Source: JAAXHB01 sp965214945
Lineage (GTDB): Bacteria > Actinomycetota > Acidimicrobiia > Acidimicrobiales > Aldehydirespiratoraceae
Assembly (NCBI GenBank): GCA_965214945.1
Contig: OZ244029.1
Span: forward strand, 1,054,001 to 1,118,000
Length of the DNA: 64,000 bases
Direction: 5' to 3'
Part shown: positions 41,275 through 49,770 of the stretch, piece by piece
Layout: every line of letters starts with the position of its first letter
Position numbering within the stretch: position 1 is the first letter of the stretch
Program-made: the position numbers and the translations under genes
The notes under the pieces: model-generated
Told to the model about the DNA's origin: nothing
Seen by the model: only the letters and a program-made list of their open reading frames with translations
Databases searched by the model: none

Positions 41275-41801
41275 GCGGCCTTGTCGTGCCATCCTTGGCG
41301 GTTGCTGTCCCACAGCAGCGAGATGTACACCAATAGCGAGACCAGGGGGCCGATGAGCGGCACCCAAGATGCGGCGACCGGGATGATCCAGCGGATGACT
41401 GACTTGCCTGCCCCGGGAACGCCGCCAAAGTCCGCGCGGATGACTTTGATGCTCACGAGCATCTTTCCTAACGTCTGGCCCCTGACAGCGATTAACACCA
41501 CTTCGTAGGCGACCCCGATTGCCATCGCTATCAGCATTACGCCCAGAAGATCCTCCGCGTTGCCGAACTCGAGAGCGCTGACTATGACCAAGAAGATCAG
41601 TAGGGCTGAGCCGACTATCAGTGTGTCAATGATTCTCGCACCGAGGCGTGCGCCGGGGCCAGCCAACTCGACCTGCTCTCCGAAGCCCAGCGCAGCCCGA
41701 CCCTCTTCGGTTGCCGCGGAGGAGCGATCCCGCGACCTGCTGTCGTAGCCCCCGGGACCGGTGCCTGGCACTGGCGGCGGAGGCGGTGGTGAGAGGGCCA
41801 T
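41247..41801 (-). CDS. RDD-family membrane protein (3 of 3)
   Basis: A 184-aa RDD protein with a Pro-rich N-terminus (LSPPPPPPVPGTGPGGYDS), the core LGARIIDTLIVGSALLIFLV, VLIAVRGQTLGKMLVSIKVIRAD and the C-terminal NRQGWHDKAAGTLVVK. Its Pro-rich N-terminus is a common feature of actinobacterial RDD proteins. It is the first in transcription order of the three paralogues, which differ enough that the duplication is old. Confidence 0.86.
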   Translation of the reverse strand: MALSPPPPPPVPGTGPGGYDSRSRDRSSAATEEGRAALGFGEQVELAGPGARLGARIIDTLIVGSALLIFLVIVSALEFGNAEDLLGVMLIAMAIGVAYEVVLIAVRGQTLGKMLVSIKVIRADFGGVPGAGKSVIRWIIPVAASWVPLIGPLVSLLVYISLLWDSNRQGWHDKAAGTLVVKTS

Positions 41802-41885
41802 GCGTGTCCTTCTTTAGGTTTGACGATCGCAGAGGCTAACTTTAGCACCGTAGGGTGAGCCGTAGCGTCTGTAGCATCCGCGCTC

Positions 41886-43307
41886 ATGAGCGCGCCACGC
41901 GTCAGGTTTGCGCCCGCACCGACGGGCTTCTTGCATGTCGGAAGCGCCCGCACCGCGCTGTTCAACTGGCTGTTCGCCCGGGGTAGCGGCGGGGAGATGG
42001 TGTTGAGGGTGGAGGACACCGACGCGTCACTCAAGACCCAAGCTTATGTGGACGCCATCGTCGAGCCGCTGCGCTGGTTGGGAATCGACTGGGACTCCGG
42101 GCCGCACTTCCAGTCCGAGCGCCGCAGCCGGCACGAGGCCGCCGTCGACAGGCTCGTGGCCGATGGCGCGGCCTACTACTGCGATCTGAGCCAAGACGAG
42201 ATCGGAGCCCGTGCAAAGGCGGCCGGCCTCCCGCCCGGCTACCACGGATGGTCTCGCAGCCGCGGCGTGGCCGATGGGCCGGGTGTGGTCGTGCGCTTTC
42301 TCTGCCCCGATACCGGCACCACCGTAGTGGACGACCTAGTGCGCGGCGAGGTGAGCTTTCCCAATGAATCCCTGGAGGACTTCGTCATCCGACGTGGCGA
42401 CGGCTCACCCACGTTTCTGATCGCCAACGCCGTTGACGACCACGACATGGGCATCACGCATGTGATCCGGGGCGAAGACCTGCTCAACACCACACCCCGG
42501 GTGCTGCTCTTGTGGCAGGCGCTCGGCTACGGCGAACCGCCCGCGTATGCACACCTTCCGCTGCTGGTGGACGCCAAGCGCCGCAAGCTGTCCAAACGTC
42601 GCGACGACGTAGCCCTCGACGATTACAGGGCTCGGGGCTACCTGCCCGAGGCCATAGTGAACTATCTGGCACTGCTCGGCTGGGGGCCGCCCGACGGGAT
42701 CGAGATACGCCCTCGAGGTGAGATCGTCGAACTGTTCGATTTGGCCGCCGTGAAGCCAGGCGCGGCTTTCTTCGACCAGGCCAAGCTCGACCATTTCAAC
42801 GCCGCATACATTCGTGCCCTCAGCCCCAGCGAGCTGGCGGAGCACGCCGGGCCGTTCCTGCCCTTGGGCGCGGGCACCGATGTGGTGCGGGCGCTCGCTC
42901 CCGATATCCAACTGCGCGTCACGACCCTGAGCGAGGTGGCGGGATGGATAGACTGGATCGTCGCTGAGGCCGTCTCCTACGATGAGAAAGCCTGGCGTAA
43001 GGCGATCACAAGGGGCCGGGCTGCTGTCGAGGTGCTAGCCGACGTGACGGCAAGGCTCGCCGAAGATGATTTCACCTCAGTGGAGCGGCTCGAGGCCATA
43101 GTGATGGGCGTGGGCGACGAGCTGACGCGCCGTCTCGGAGTTCGAGTGCTGTCGCAGGCGCCGGTGCGGGTGGCGGTGACGGGCACCAACGTCGGGCTTC
43201 CTCTGTGGGAGCCGCTTCGGCTGCTGGGCAAGGAGCAGACCCTGTCTCGACTGCGAGCTGCCATCGCCCGGCTCGGGGCGCGGGAGCGACCCTCGGGGGG
43301 CAGATGA
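41886..43307 (+). CDS. gltX: Glutamyl-tRNA synthetase
   Basis: This class I synthetase charges tRNA-Glu. In the 473-aa protein the ATP-binding HIGH-type motif is in GFLHVGSARTALFNWLF and the KMSKS-type loop is RRKLSKRRDDV. LRVEDTD and VIRGEDLLNTTPRVLLLWQAL are also present. Its length is normal. The stop overlaps the start of the next gene (ATGA). Confidence 0.97.
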   Translation: MSAPRVRFAPAPTGFLHVGSARTALFNWLFARGSGGEMVLRVEDTDASLKTQAYVDAIVEPLRWLGIDWDSGPHFQSERRSRHEAAVDRLVADGAAYYCDLSQDEIGARAKAAGLPPGYHGWSRSRGVADGPGVVVRFLCPDTGTTVVDDLVRGEVSFPNESLEDFVIRRGDGSPTFLIANAVDDHDMGITHVIRGEDLLNTTPRVLLLWQALGYGEPPAYAHLPLLVDAKRRKLSKRRDDVALDDYRARGYLPEAIVNYLALLGWGPPDGIEIRPRGEIVELFDLAAVKPGAAFFDQAKLDHFNAAYIRALSPSELAEHAGPFLPLGAGTDVVRALAPDIQLRVTTLSEVAGWIDWIVAEAVSYDEKAWRKAITRGRAAVEVLADVTARLAEDDFTSVERLEAIVMGVGDELTRRLGVRVLSQAPVRVAVTGTNVGLPLWEPLRLLGKEQTLSRLRAAIARLGARERPSGGR

Positions 43308-43867
43308 ACAGACGAACAAGCACGGCGCAGACCGTCGCAAGGCGCACGAACGGCGTACCAGGCCCGTTTCGGGGGGCAGCGGGCTTCGCGGCAGCTATCG
43401 CTTTGGGCGTGGCGCTGGCTGCGGCCAGCCTGGCCGTTTCGGCGCGGGCCGCGGACGCCGAGCAGACAGGGCCGGTGTTCAGGCCGCCGGTCGACGCGCC
43501 AGTGTCAGATCCCTTCCGTGCCCCGGAGAATCCCTACGGGCCAGGAAACCGGGGAATCGAGTACGCCACCAGCCCCGGCGAAGTGGTGCGGGCCACCGCT
43601 GCTGGCACAGTCGTCTTTGCCGGCCCGGTGGCTGGGGAACTGTATGTTACAGTCGACCACGGCGGCAGACTGCTGAGTTCGTACTCCTACCTCAGCCGCT
43701 TCGCCGTCACAAAGGGTGACGAAGTGGCCCAAGGCGACGTGATCGGCTTCACCGGGGAGCGGTATCTGCACTTCAGCGTGCGGGTGGACGGCGAATATGT
43801 CGACCCCGCGACCTTCGTAGGCGTGCGCCGCGTCACTGTCCGCTTGATCCCGCTGGGGTGGGCGTAA
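43304..43867 (+). CDS. LytM/M23-domain exported protein, degenerate zinc site
   Basis: A 187-aa protein with an N-terminal hydrophobic export signal (FAAAIALGVALAAASLAVSA) and a C-terminal LytM fold. The region NRGIEYATSPGEVVRATAAG corresponds to the HRGVDLAAP-type zinc block of M23 peptidases, but the His is Asn and the Asp is Glu; later YLHFSVRVDGEYVDP retains the last His. With two of the metal ligands replaced, it may be inactive, like EnvC-type regulators. ATG 43304 overlaps the gltX stop. M23 genes often precede rpsB in actinobacteria. Confidence 0.82.
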   Translation: MNRRTSTAQTVARRTNGVPGPFRGAAGFAAAIALGVALAAASLAVSARAADAEQTGPVFRPPVDAPVSDPFRAPENPYGPGNRGIEYATSPGEVVRATAAGTVVFAGPVAGELYVTVDHGGRLLSSYSYLSRFAVTKGDEVAQGDVIGFTGERYLHFSVRVDGEYVDPATFVGVRRVTVRLIPLGWA

Positions 43868-43964
43868 GCCGGCACCCGAATCGTTGCCGCAGGCAGCGCC
43901 GCCGCAGTGCCAGCCCCGTTTCGGTCGGGAGCGGTCGTGTGCGGGGTATCGGCGAGCAGGCCGC

Positions 43965-43970
43965 TACACT
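43965..43970 (+). promoter_or_regulatory. Candidate -10 for rpsB-tsf
   Basis: TACACT in the 235-bp spacer before rpsB, the longest non-coding stretch in this part of the window. It would give a leader of about 125 bases. No good -35 box is present at the expected distance, so the call is weak. The leader may carry S2 autoregulatory structure, which I could not resolve. Confidence 0.35.
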
Positions 43971-44102
43971 TCCCGGTCGGCCTTAGGGGCCGAAGTTCGA
44001 CCGGCGGCCCCAGTCGTCGGCAGACCATCACGCAACCTGCGCCATCACCCGGTCGCCTCGGCGTCCGGCGCGGGCCACGTCCAACCGGGAGAACCAAACA
44101 GC

Positions 44103-44927
44103 ATGGCCGTCGTCACAATGAGGGAACTACTCGAGGCTGGAGTCCATTTCGGCCACCAGACACGTCGATGGAACCCCAAGATGAGGCGGTTCATTCACGG
44201 TGAGCGCGCAGGCATCCACATAGTCGATCTCCGCCAGACGCTCAAGCACCTTGAGCGTGCCTACATCTTCGTGCGTGACCTGGTGGCAGAAGGCGGGGTC
44301 GTGCTGTTCGTGGGCACCAAGAAGCAGGCTCAGGAGTCCGTACAGTCGTATGCCGAGCGTTGCAACATGCCGTATGTGAACGAGCGTTGGCAGGGCGGGA
44401 TGCTCACGAACTTCAAGACGATCTCCAAGCGCATCTCCAAGATGAAGCAATACCAGCGGATGCGCGACTCAGGCGAGTTTGAAGCCATGCCGAAGAAGGA
44501 GGCGCTCGGCCTGTCGAGGGAACTCGTCAAGCTGGAGCGCAATCTGGGCGGCATCCGCGATATGGAGAAGACACCGGACGCGGTCTTCATTCTTGACACC
44601 AAGAAGGAGAGCATCGCTGTCGCGGAGGCCCGCAAGCTGGAGGTTCCTATCGTGGCTGTGGTCGACACGAACTGCGACCCAGATTTGGTGGACTACATCA
44701 TCCCCTGTAACGATGACGCCATCCGTTCGGGCCGGCTGATGAGCCGAGTGATTTCCGACGCTGTCCAGGAGGGCCGGTTCATCCATTCCAAGCGCGTCGA
44801 GGCCGTCGCAGAGCCCCGCAGCGCGGCCGAAGAGGCCCAGATCGCCAAGATGCAAGCGCAGGCTCGGGCCGAAGCCGCCGCCAGCGCCTCTAGACGAGAA
44901 GCGCGGGTGGCGGCCGTCACGGCCTGA
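44103..44927 (+). CDS. rpsB: 30S ribosomal protein S2
   Basis: The 274-aa protein has MRELLEAGVHFGHQTRRWNPKM, the LVAEGGVVLFVGTKKQAQ block, YVNERWQGGMLTNFKT and VPIVAVVDTNCDPD, all conserved in S2. The C-terminal ~45 residues are a charged Ala/Glu/Arg extension (about 230-274), which is longer than in E. coli S2. ATG 44103 is the usual start; the frame is open further 5' but reads non-coding sequence. tsf follows after 159 bases, an arrangement seen in most bacteria. Confidence 0.98.
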   Translation: MAVVTMRELLEAGVHFGHQTRRWNPKMRRFIHGERAGIHIVDLRQTLKHLERAYIFVRDLVAEGGVVLFVGTKKQAQESVQSYAERCNMPYVNERWQGGMLTNFKTISKRISKMKQYQRMRDSGEFEAMPKKEALGLSRELVKLERNLGGIRDMEKTPDAVFILDTKKESIAVAEARKLEVPIVAVVDTNCDPDLVDYIIPCNDDAIRSGRLMSRVISDAVQEGRFIHSKRVEAVAEPRSAAEEAQIAKMQAQARAEAAASASRREARVAAVTA

Positions 44928-45086
44928 ACCGCCTGCGGGGTTAATGGCCCAACCGTGGCCGCGGGAGTCGCGTGCCACGCCGCGAGCGGAGGCACAGCCT
45001 GCTAACTCGCATGACGAGCACCGCGAGGCCCAGACCTGGAACGCAGCCTGCTAACGAGTAGACAGAAGAGAGCGCTAGGAGCTGAG

Positions 45087-45872
45087 ATGCCCATAGCAGC
45101 AAAGGACGTCAAGGCACTTCGCGACGCCACGGGCGCGGGCATGATGGACGCCAAGCGCGCGCTGGTTGAGGCTGGCGGCGACATGGAAGCCGCCCGTCAG
45201 ATCCTGCGAAACCAGGGCCTGGCGCAGGCCGGAGCCCGCTCCGGACGTGACAACGATCAGGGGACCGTGGCGGCAGCCTCCGGCAGCGGTGCTGCCGCGC
45301 TGGTGATGCTCAAGTGCGAGACCGATTTCTCAGCTAAGAACAAGGCGTTTACATCTTTGGCGCAGACCCTCGCAGAAGCGGTCCTGGCCGACGGCCCCGC
45401 GGCGGTCGAAGCGCATGCCGCGGCCATCGAGGATCTTCGCATCTCCCTCAAGGAGAACATAGAAGTCGGCGCGGTCGAGCACATCGTCGCAGCACCTGGC
45501 AACATCCTTGATGTGTACGTCCACAGCCAGTCGGGACGCGGCGTGAACGCTGTTGTCGTCGAGGGTGTCGGGGTCCCGCCCGACGCGCTTCACCAGGTTG
45601 CGCTGCACGTCGCGTTCGCGAAGCCGCAGTACCTCAGCACCGACGACGTTCCGCCGCACGAGGTGGAGCGTGAGCGTGCAGCCTTGCTGGAGCTGACCAG
45701 AGCAGAGGGCAAGCCCGAGCGGGTCTGGGACAAGATTGTCAGCGGTCGCCTTCAGGCGTGGCACCGCCAGCGAGTGCTGCTTGAGCAGGGCCTGCACGGA
45801 GAAAAGACCACTGTGAAGAACAGCATCGGCGGCGGCGCCGTAGTGCGCTTCGCTCAAATCGTCGTCGGCTAG
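45087..45872 (+). CDS. tsf: Translation elongation factor Ts
   Basis: The nucleotide exchange factor for EF-Tu, 261 aa. The N-terminal UBA-like region has VKALRDATGAGMMDAKRALVEAGGD, and the core has LKCETDFSAKNKAF (TDF and cysteine contact region). A clear AGGAG precedes ATG 45087. Repeated CAGCCTGCTAAC occurs twice in the preceding spacer. Confidence 0.97.
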   Translation: MPIAAKDVKALRDATGAGMMDAKRALVEAGGDMEAARQILRNQGLAQAGARSGRDNDQGTVAAASGSGAAALVMLKCETDFSAKNKAFTSLAQTLAEAVLADGPAAVEAHAAAIEDLRISLKENIEVGAVEHIVAAPGNILDVYVHSQSGRGVNAVVVEGVGVPPDALHQVALHVAFAKPQYLSTDDVPPHEVERERAALLELTRAEGKPERVWDKIVSGRLQAWHRQRVLLEQGLHGEKTTVKNSIGGGAVVRFAQIVVG

Positions 45873-45902
45873 TAAGCAAGCTGACTGTTCTCGAGTCGTG
45901 AT

Positions 45903-46667
45903 GTGACCGGGGCGGTCGCCGCTCAAGACGCCCGGCGGGAGGGGCAGTGGCGCCGGATTCTGCTGAAGGTCTCCGGGGAGGCGTTCGCAGGCCATTCGGG
46001 CAGTGGTATTGACGCTTCGGCGGTGCATGTCATCGCTTCCGCCATAGCAGAGGCCCGCGGCTGCTTCAACACCGAGATCGCGGTGGTGGTCGGCGGCGGC
46101 AACCTCTGGCGCGGCGCCCAGGGCACCGGAATGGACCGCGCTCAGGCTGACTACATGGGAATGCTCGCGACGGTCATGAACTCCCTGGCGTTGCAGGACA
46201 CCCTCGAGCGTCTCGACCAGCCGACACGTGTCCAGACTGCGGTGCACATGGCCCAAATCGCTGAACCGTACATCCGTCGCCGCGCCATCCGCCATCTCGA
46301 AAAGGGCCGGGTCGTGATATTCGCAGGTGGCACCGGCAACCCCTTTTTTACGACCGACACGGCCGCCGCGTTGCGGGCCGCGGAGGTGGAGGCCGGCGTC
46401 GTGCTAAAGGGCATGCACGGAGGCGTGGATGGCATCTACACTGCCGACCCCGGAATCGATCCCAACGCCGAGCGGCTGGGCCGCGTCAGCTATCTCGGGG
46501 TGCTCAACCGCGGCCTCGCGGTGATGGACGCGACCGCTATAACGCTGTGTATGGACAACGGTCTTCCGATCGTCGTCTTCGACCTGACGGGTGCAGGCAA
46601 CCTAATGTCCCTGCTTGACGGCGCCCGAGTGGGTACGCTTGTGTACCACGAGGAGCGCATGGCATGA
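45903..46667 (+). CDS. pyrH: Uridylate kinase
   Basis: UMP kinase of the amino-acid kinase fold, 254 aa, making UDP. RILLKVSGEAFAG, VVVGGGNLWRG, the GMLATVMNSLALQDTLE block and FAGGTGNPFFTTDTAAALRA are standard PyrH features. The GTG at 45903 is chosen because ATG 45901 is immediately followed by TGA in that frame. The stop overlaps the frr start (ATGA). Confidence 0.97.
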   Translation: MTGAVAAQDARREGQWRRILLKVSGEAFAGHSGSGIDASAVHVIASAIAEARGCFNTEIAVVVGGGNLWRGAQGTGMDRAQADYMGMLATVMNSLALQDTLERLDQPTRVQTAVHMAQIAEPYIRRRAIRHLEKGRVVIFAGGTGNPFFTTDTAAALRAAEVEAGVVLKGMHGGVDGIYTADPGIDPNAERLGRVSYLGVLNRGLAVMDATAITLCMDNGLPIVVFDLTGAGNLMSLLDGARVGTLVYHEERMA

Positions 46668-47233
46668 GCGAGGAACTAATCGAGTTGGTGCTCGCCGAGA
46701 CCCGGGAGCGGATGGACGGAGCGGTCGCCGCTGCCCGCCGCGAGTTCTCCACAGTGCGCACCGGTCGGGCGAGTTCGGCTCTGCTGGAGCGCATCCCCGT
46801 GGAGGCGTACGGCGTGCGTATGAACATGCAGGAGCTGGCGAGCTTCTCTATCCCAGAGGCGCGTCAGCTGCTGATCGCTCCCCACGACCCGTCCAACATC
46901 GCCGCGGTAGAGCGGGCTATCCTGAAGTCGCCGCTAGGGCTGTCGCCCAGCAATGACGGCCGCGTGGTGCGCCTGGAGTTCCCTCCCCTCACCGAGCAGC
47001 GCCGAAAGGAGCTGGCCCGGTTGGTGGGGTCAATGGCGGAGGCCTCCCGCAACCGGATCCGCGGAGTCAGACGTTCTGCCCGCAAAGACCTCGACGGCAT
47101 CAGCAAGGACGGAGGCGTATCCGTCGATGTGATCGCGCGTGCCGCCGGCAAGGTGGACGCGATCGCCCGCCGCCACGAGCAGCGGATTGACGAAGCGCTC
47201 GCTCGCAAGGAACAGGAGCTGCTCGAAGTATGA
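46664..47233 (+). CDS. frr: Ribosome recycling factor
   Basis: A 189-aa two-domain factor that releases ribosomes after termination. RREFSTVRTGRASSALLERIPVE and the domain I block LKSPLGLSPSNDGRVVRLEFPPLTEQRRKEL match the family. Translation is coupled to pyrH through the ATGA overlap. Confidence 0.97.
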   Translation: MSEELIELVLAETRERMDGAVAAARREFSTVRTGRASSALLERIPVEAYGVRMNMQELASFSIPEARQLLIAPHDPSNIAAVERAILKSPLGLSPSNDGRVVRLEFPPLTEQRRKELARLVGSMAEASRNRIRGVRRSARKDLDGISKDGGVSVDVIARAAGKVDAIARRHEQRIDEALARKEQELLEV

Positions 47234-47285
47234 GGCGCGCACAATCCACGAAACCTCCAACCCGACTGAGCGAGGTGCGGCAGAT

Positions 47286-48494
47286 ATGAACGACCAGAGC
47301 GAACAGCGGACTGCCGGCTCCGGCGAGGACTACGGCGTTCCCGCGGGCCGCTCGGTGTTCGGCGAGAGCGCAGAGCCCGTTACGGGGTCGTCGACTTCAC
47401 AATGGCGCACTGAGGGCGGCGCTGAGCCCGGACCGCCCACATCCGCCAGAGACGAGCCGACGCTCGTAGAGGCCAGCTCCGATGAGATGGAGGTGTGGAC
47501 CGACTACGCCACCGACCCCCAGTGGGCTGACGCTCAGCAGGATCTGCCGCCGATTGAGCCGCACGAACAGGTAGGCGCCGCCCCGAGCGGCGATGACTTC
47601 TTCGGCTACGAAGACAACTCCGGATATGAGGACAGCTCCGGATATAGCGCGTACGGGCTGCCCGCTGGAGCCGAGCGCGACATGCCGATGGCGGTGCTGG
47701 TCGGGGTGATAATGGCTGGTGCCATTATCGCTGCAATGCGCATCAGCCCGGCAGCGGCTCTGGCTGTGGCGGTCGTGGTGCTCGGACTGGCCGCGGTGGA
47801 GCTGTTCAACTCCCTGCGGGTGGCGGAGTACCAGCCGGCGGTGCTGCTCGGCCTTGCCGGAGTGGTTTGTATGCCTTTGGCGGTGTACTGGCGCGGCATG
47901 CAGGCCGTGCCGGTGGTGCTCGTGCTGACCGTGCTGTTCGGAGGGCTCTGGTATCTGACAGGCGTCAGCCCGGAAGGGGGGCTGCGAGGGCTTGCGACGA
48001 CCGTCATGGGCGTCGTTTACATTGGCGTACTCGGCGCTCACGCGGCTCTGATGCTGGCCATCCCAGATCACGGCACCGGCCTGCTCACAGCGGCGATCGC
48101 CTTCACTGTCGCCTACGATGTAGGCGGACTGCTGATAGGCCGGGCCGCGGGTCGCAACCCGCTGTCGCAGGCCAGTCCCAACAAGACGCTGGAGGGGCTG
48201 GTGGGCGGCATGGCGATCACCGTCGCGGTCGGCGTCGTGATGGGCCTGCTGAGCGCGCCGACGCCCGTAGCAGGCGGTAACGGCGATATTTGGACCGCCG
48301 TGGCCCTGGCGGGAGCAGCCGCCGTGGCGGCGCCCATCGGGGATCTGACGGAGTCGCTGTTGAAGCGCGATCTGGGCATCAAGGACATGGGCGCGCTGCT
48401 GCCTGGCCATGGCGGAGTGCTCGACCGCTTCGACGGTCTGCTGTTCGTGCTTCCCGTCACCTACTACACGGCGATGCTGCTTGGCGTCATCTGA
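47286..48494 (+). CDS. cdsA: Phosphatidate cytidylyltransferase
   Basis: CdsA makes CDP-diacylglycerol for phospholipid synthesis. The 402-aa protein has a hydrophilic N-terminus of about 135 residues (low-complexity, with GYEDNSGYEDSSGYS), then about eight membrane helices. The C-terminal signature SLLKRDLGIKDMGALLPGHGGVLDRFDGLLF is complete. The long N-terminal tail is unusual but common in actinobacterial CdsA. ATG 47286 was chosen; the frame open further upstream overlaps frr. Confidence 0.93.
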   Translation: MNDQSEQRTAGSGEDYGVPAGRSVFGESAEPVTGSSTSQWRTEGGAEPGPPTSARDEPTLVEASSDEMEVWTDYATDPQWADAQQDLPPIEPHEQVGAAPSGDDFFGYEDNSGYEDSSGYSAYGLPAGAERDMPMAVLVGVIMAGAIIAAMRISPAAALAVAVVVLGLAAVELFNSLRVAEYQPAVLLGLAGVVCMPLAVYWRGMQAVPVVLVLTVLFGGLWYLTGVSPEGGLRGLATTVMGVVYIGVLGAHAALMLAIPDHGTGLLTAAIAFTVAYDVGGLLIGRAAGRNPLSQASPNKTLEGLVGGMAITVAVGVVMGLLSAPTPVAGGNGDIWTAVALAGAAAVAAPIGDLTESLLKRDLGIKDMGALLPGHGGVLDRFDGLLFVLPVTYYTAMLLGVI

Positions 48495-48612
48495 CGCTAG
48501 TACGACGACACCCACCAGGGCCCGGCGGGACTAATCGGGTTCGCCGGACAGGTCGGAGAAGCTTCGAAATCGCACATCGCAAGGTCACCAAGTCCCTCCA
48601 GGAGCGGTCTCG

Positions 48613-49770
48613 ATGAAGTCGGTCGCGGTGCTGGGTTCGACCGGGTCGGTCGGCACGCAGACGCTTGACATCGTGAGCGCTGCCCCTGACAGGTACCGGG
48701 TGGCAGCCCTCGGCGCGTTCCGCTCGGTGGACGCGCTCGTTGAGCAGGCTCACGCCTTCAGGCCCGAAATGGTGGCCCTGGCCGATCCCGCAGGCGCTTC
48801 CAGGCTTGCCGGTAGGTTGCCGCGCAACGTCGAGCTGGCGGCGGGAGACGACGCCATGGCCGCCGCAGCCGAGACGGCTGAGGTGGTGATCAACGGCGTG
48901 GTCGGCTTCGCGGGCTTGCCGGTGACGCTCGCCGCACTTCGGGCCGGAAGGCGGCTCGGCCTCGCCAATAAGGAGTCGCTGATCGCCGCAGGCCCGGTTG
49001 TGCGCCGGGTCAGATCGGTGCCGGGGGCCGAGATAGTCCCGGTCGACTCTGAGCACTGCGCGCTTTATCAATGTCTGCAGAGCGCGCGGCGCCCTGAGGA
49101 AGTCGCCTCGCTGGTGCTGACTGCCAGCGGCGGCCCGTTTCGGGGGCGCTCGCGGGCCCAGCTTCAGGGGGTTACGCGCGGCGACGCTCTGGCGCACCCC
49201 ACATGGAAGATGGGGCCGAAGATAACCGTCGATTCGAGCACGCTTATGAACAAAGGTCTCGAGGTGATCGAGGCTCACGAACTGTTCGACGTGGACTTCG
49301 ATCGGATCGACGTGGTGGTGCATCCTCAGTCGGTGGTGCACTCGATGGTCACCTACTGCGACGGTGCCACCCTCGCCCAGTTGTCGATGCCGGATATGCG
49401 GCTGTGCATCGGCTACGCGCTGGCCTACCCGGAGCGCCTGGACCTGGCGTTCGGTGCCATCGACTGGTCGGAGCTTCGGCGCCTCGACTTTGAGCCCCCC
49501 GACCGGGAGAGTTTCGGCTGCCTCGATCTGGCGTATGCGGCGGGACGCGCGGGTGAGACGGCCCCTGCCTGGCTCAACGCGGCCAACGAGATCGCAGTGC
49601 AGGCTTTCCTCGACGGACGGATCGCCTGGCTCGACATAGCGGCGCTGCTAGAGCGAACGCTGGAGCTTTGGCCTGGCGATCCGGCAGTCGATGCGGAGGC
49701 GGTGCTCGCCGCTGATGCCGAGGCGCGCCGCGTGGCGGCTGGGGTGATCGCCAGAAGGTCGTCGGTGTGA
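48613..49770 (+). CDS. dxr: 1-deoxy-D-xylulose-5-phosphate reductoisomerase
   Basis: This enzyme makes MEP, the committed step of the non-mevalonate isoprenoid pathway. The 385-aa protein has VAVLGSTGSVGTQTLDIV (NADPH), NKESLIAAGPVVRR, VPVDSEHCALYQCLQ (metal ligands), SGGPFR and HPTWKMGPKITVDSSTLMNKG. ispG, another MEP-pathway gene, follows two genes later. The stop overlaps the next gene (GTGA). Confidence 0.97.
   Translation: MKSVAVLGSTGSVGTQTLDIVSAAPDRYRVAALGAFRSVDALVEQAHAFRPEMVALADPAGASRLAGRLPRNVELAAGDDAMAAAAETAEVVINGVVGFAGLPVTLAALRAGRRLGLANKESLIAAGPVVRRVRSVPGAEIVPVDSEHCALYQCLQSARRPEEVASLVLTASGGPFRGRSRAQLQGVTRGDALAHPTWKMGPKITVDSSTLMNKGLEVIEAHELFDVDFDRIDVVVHPQSVVHSMVTYCDGATLAQLSMPDMRLCIGYALAYPERLDLAFGAIDWSELRRLDFEPPDRESFGCLDLAYAAGRAGETAPAWLNAANEIAVQAFLDGRIAWLDIAALLERTLELWPGDPAVDAEAVLAADAEARRVAAGVIARRSSV

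Noticed and set aside
43884..44102. Upstream extension of rpsB to 43884
   Set aside because: The conserved S2 sequence begins at ATG 44103 and the extension is not like S2 from any family member I know.
45330..46295. A 321-codon minus-strand frame across tsf and pyrH
   Set aside because: It crosses two well-supported genes and has no family features.
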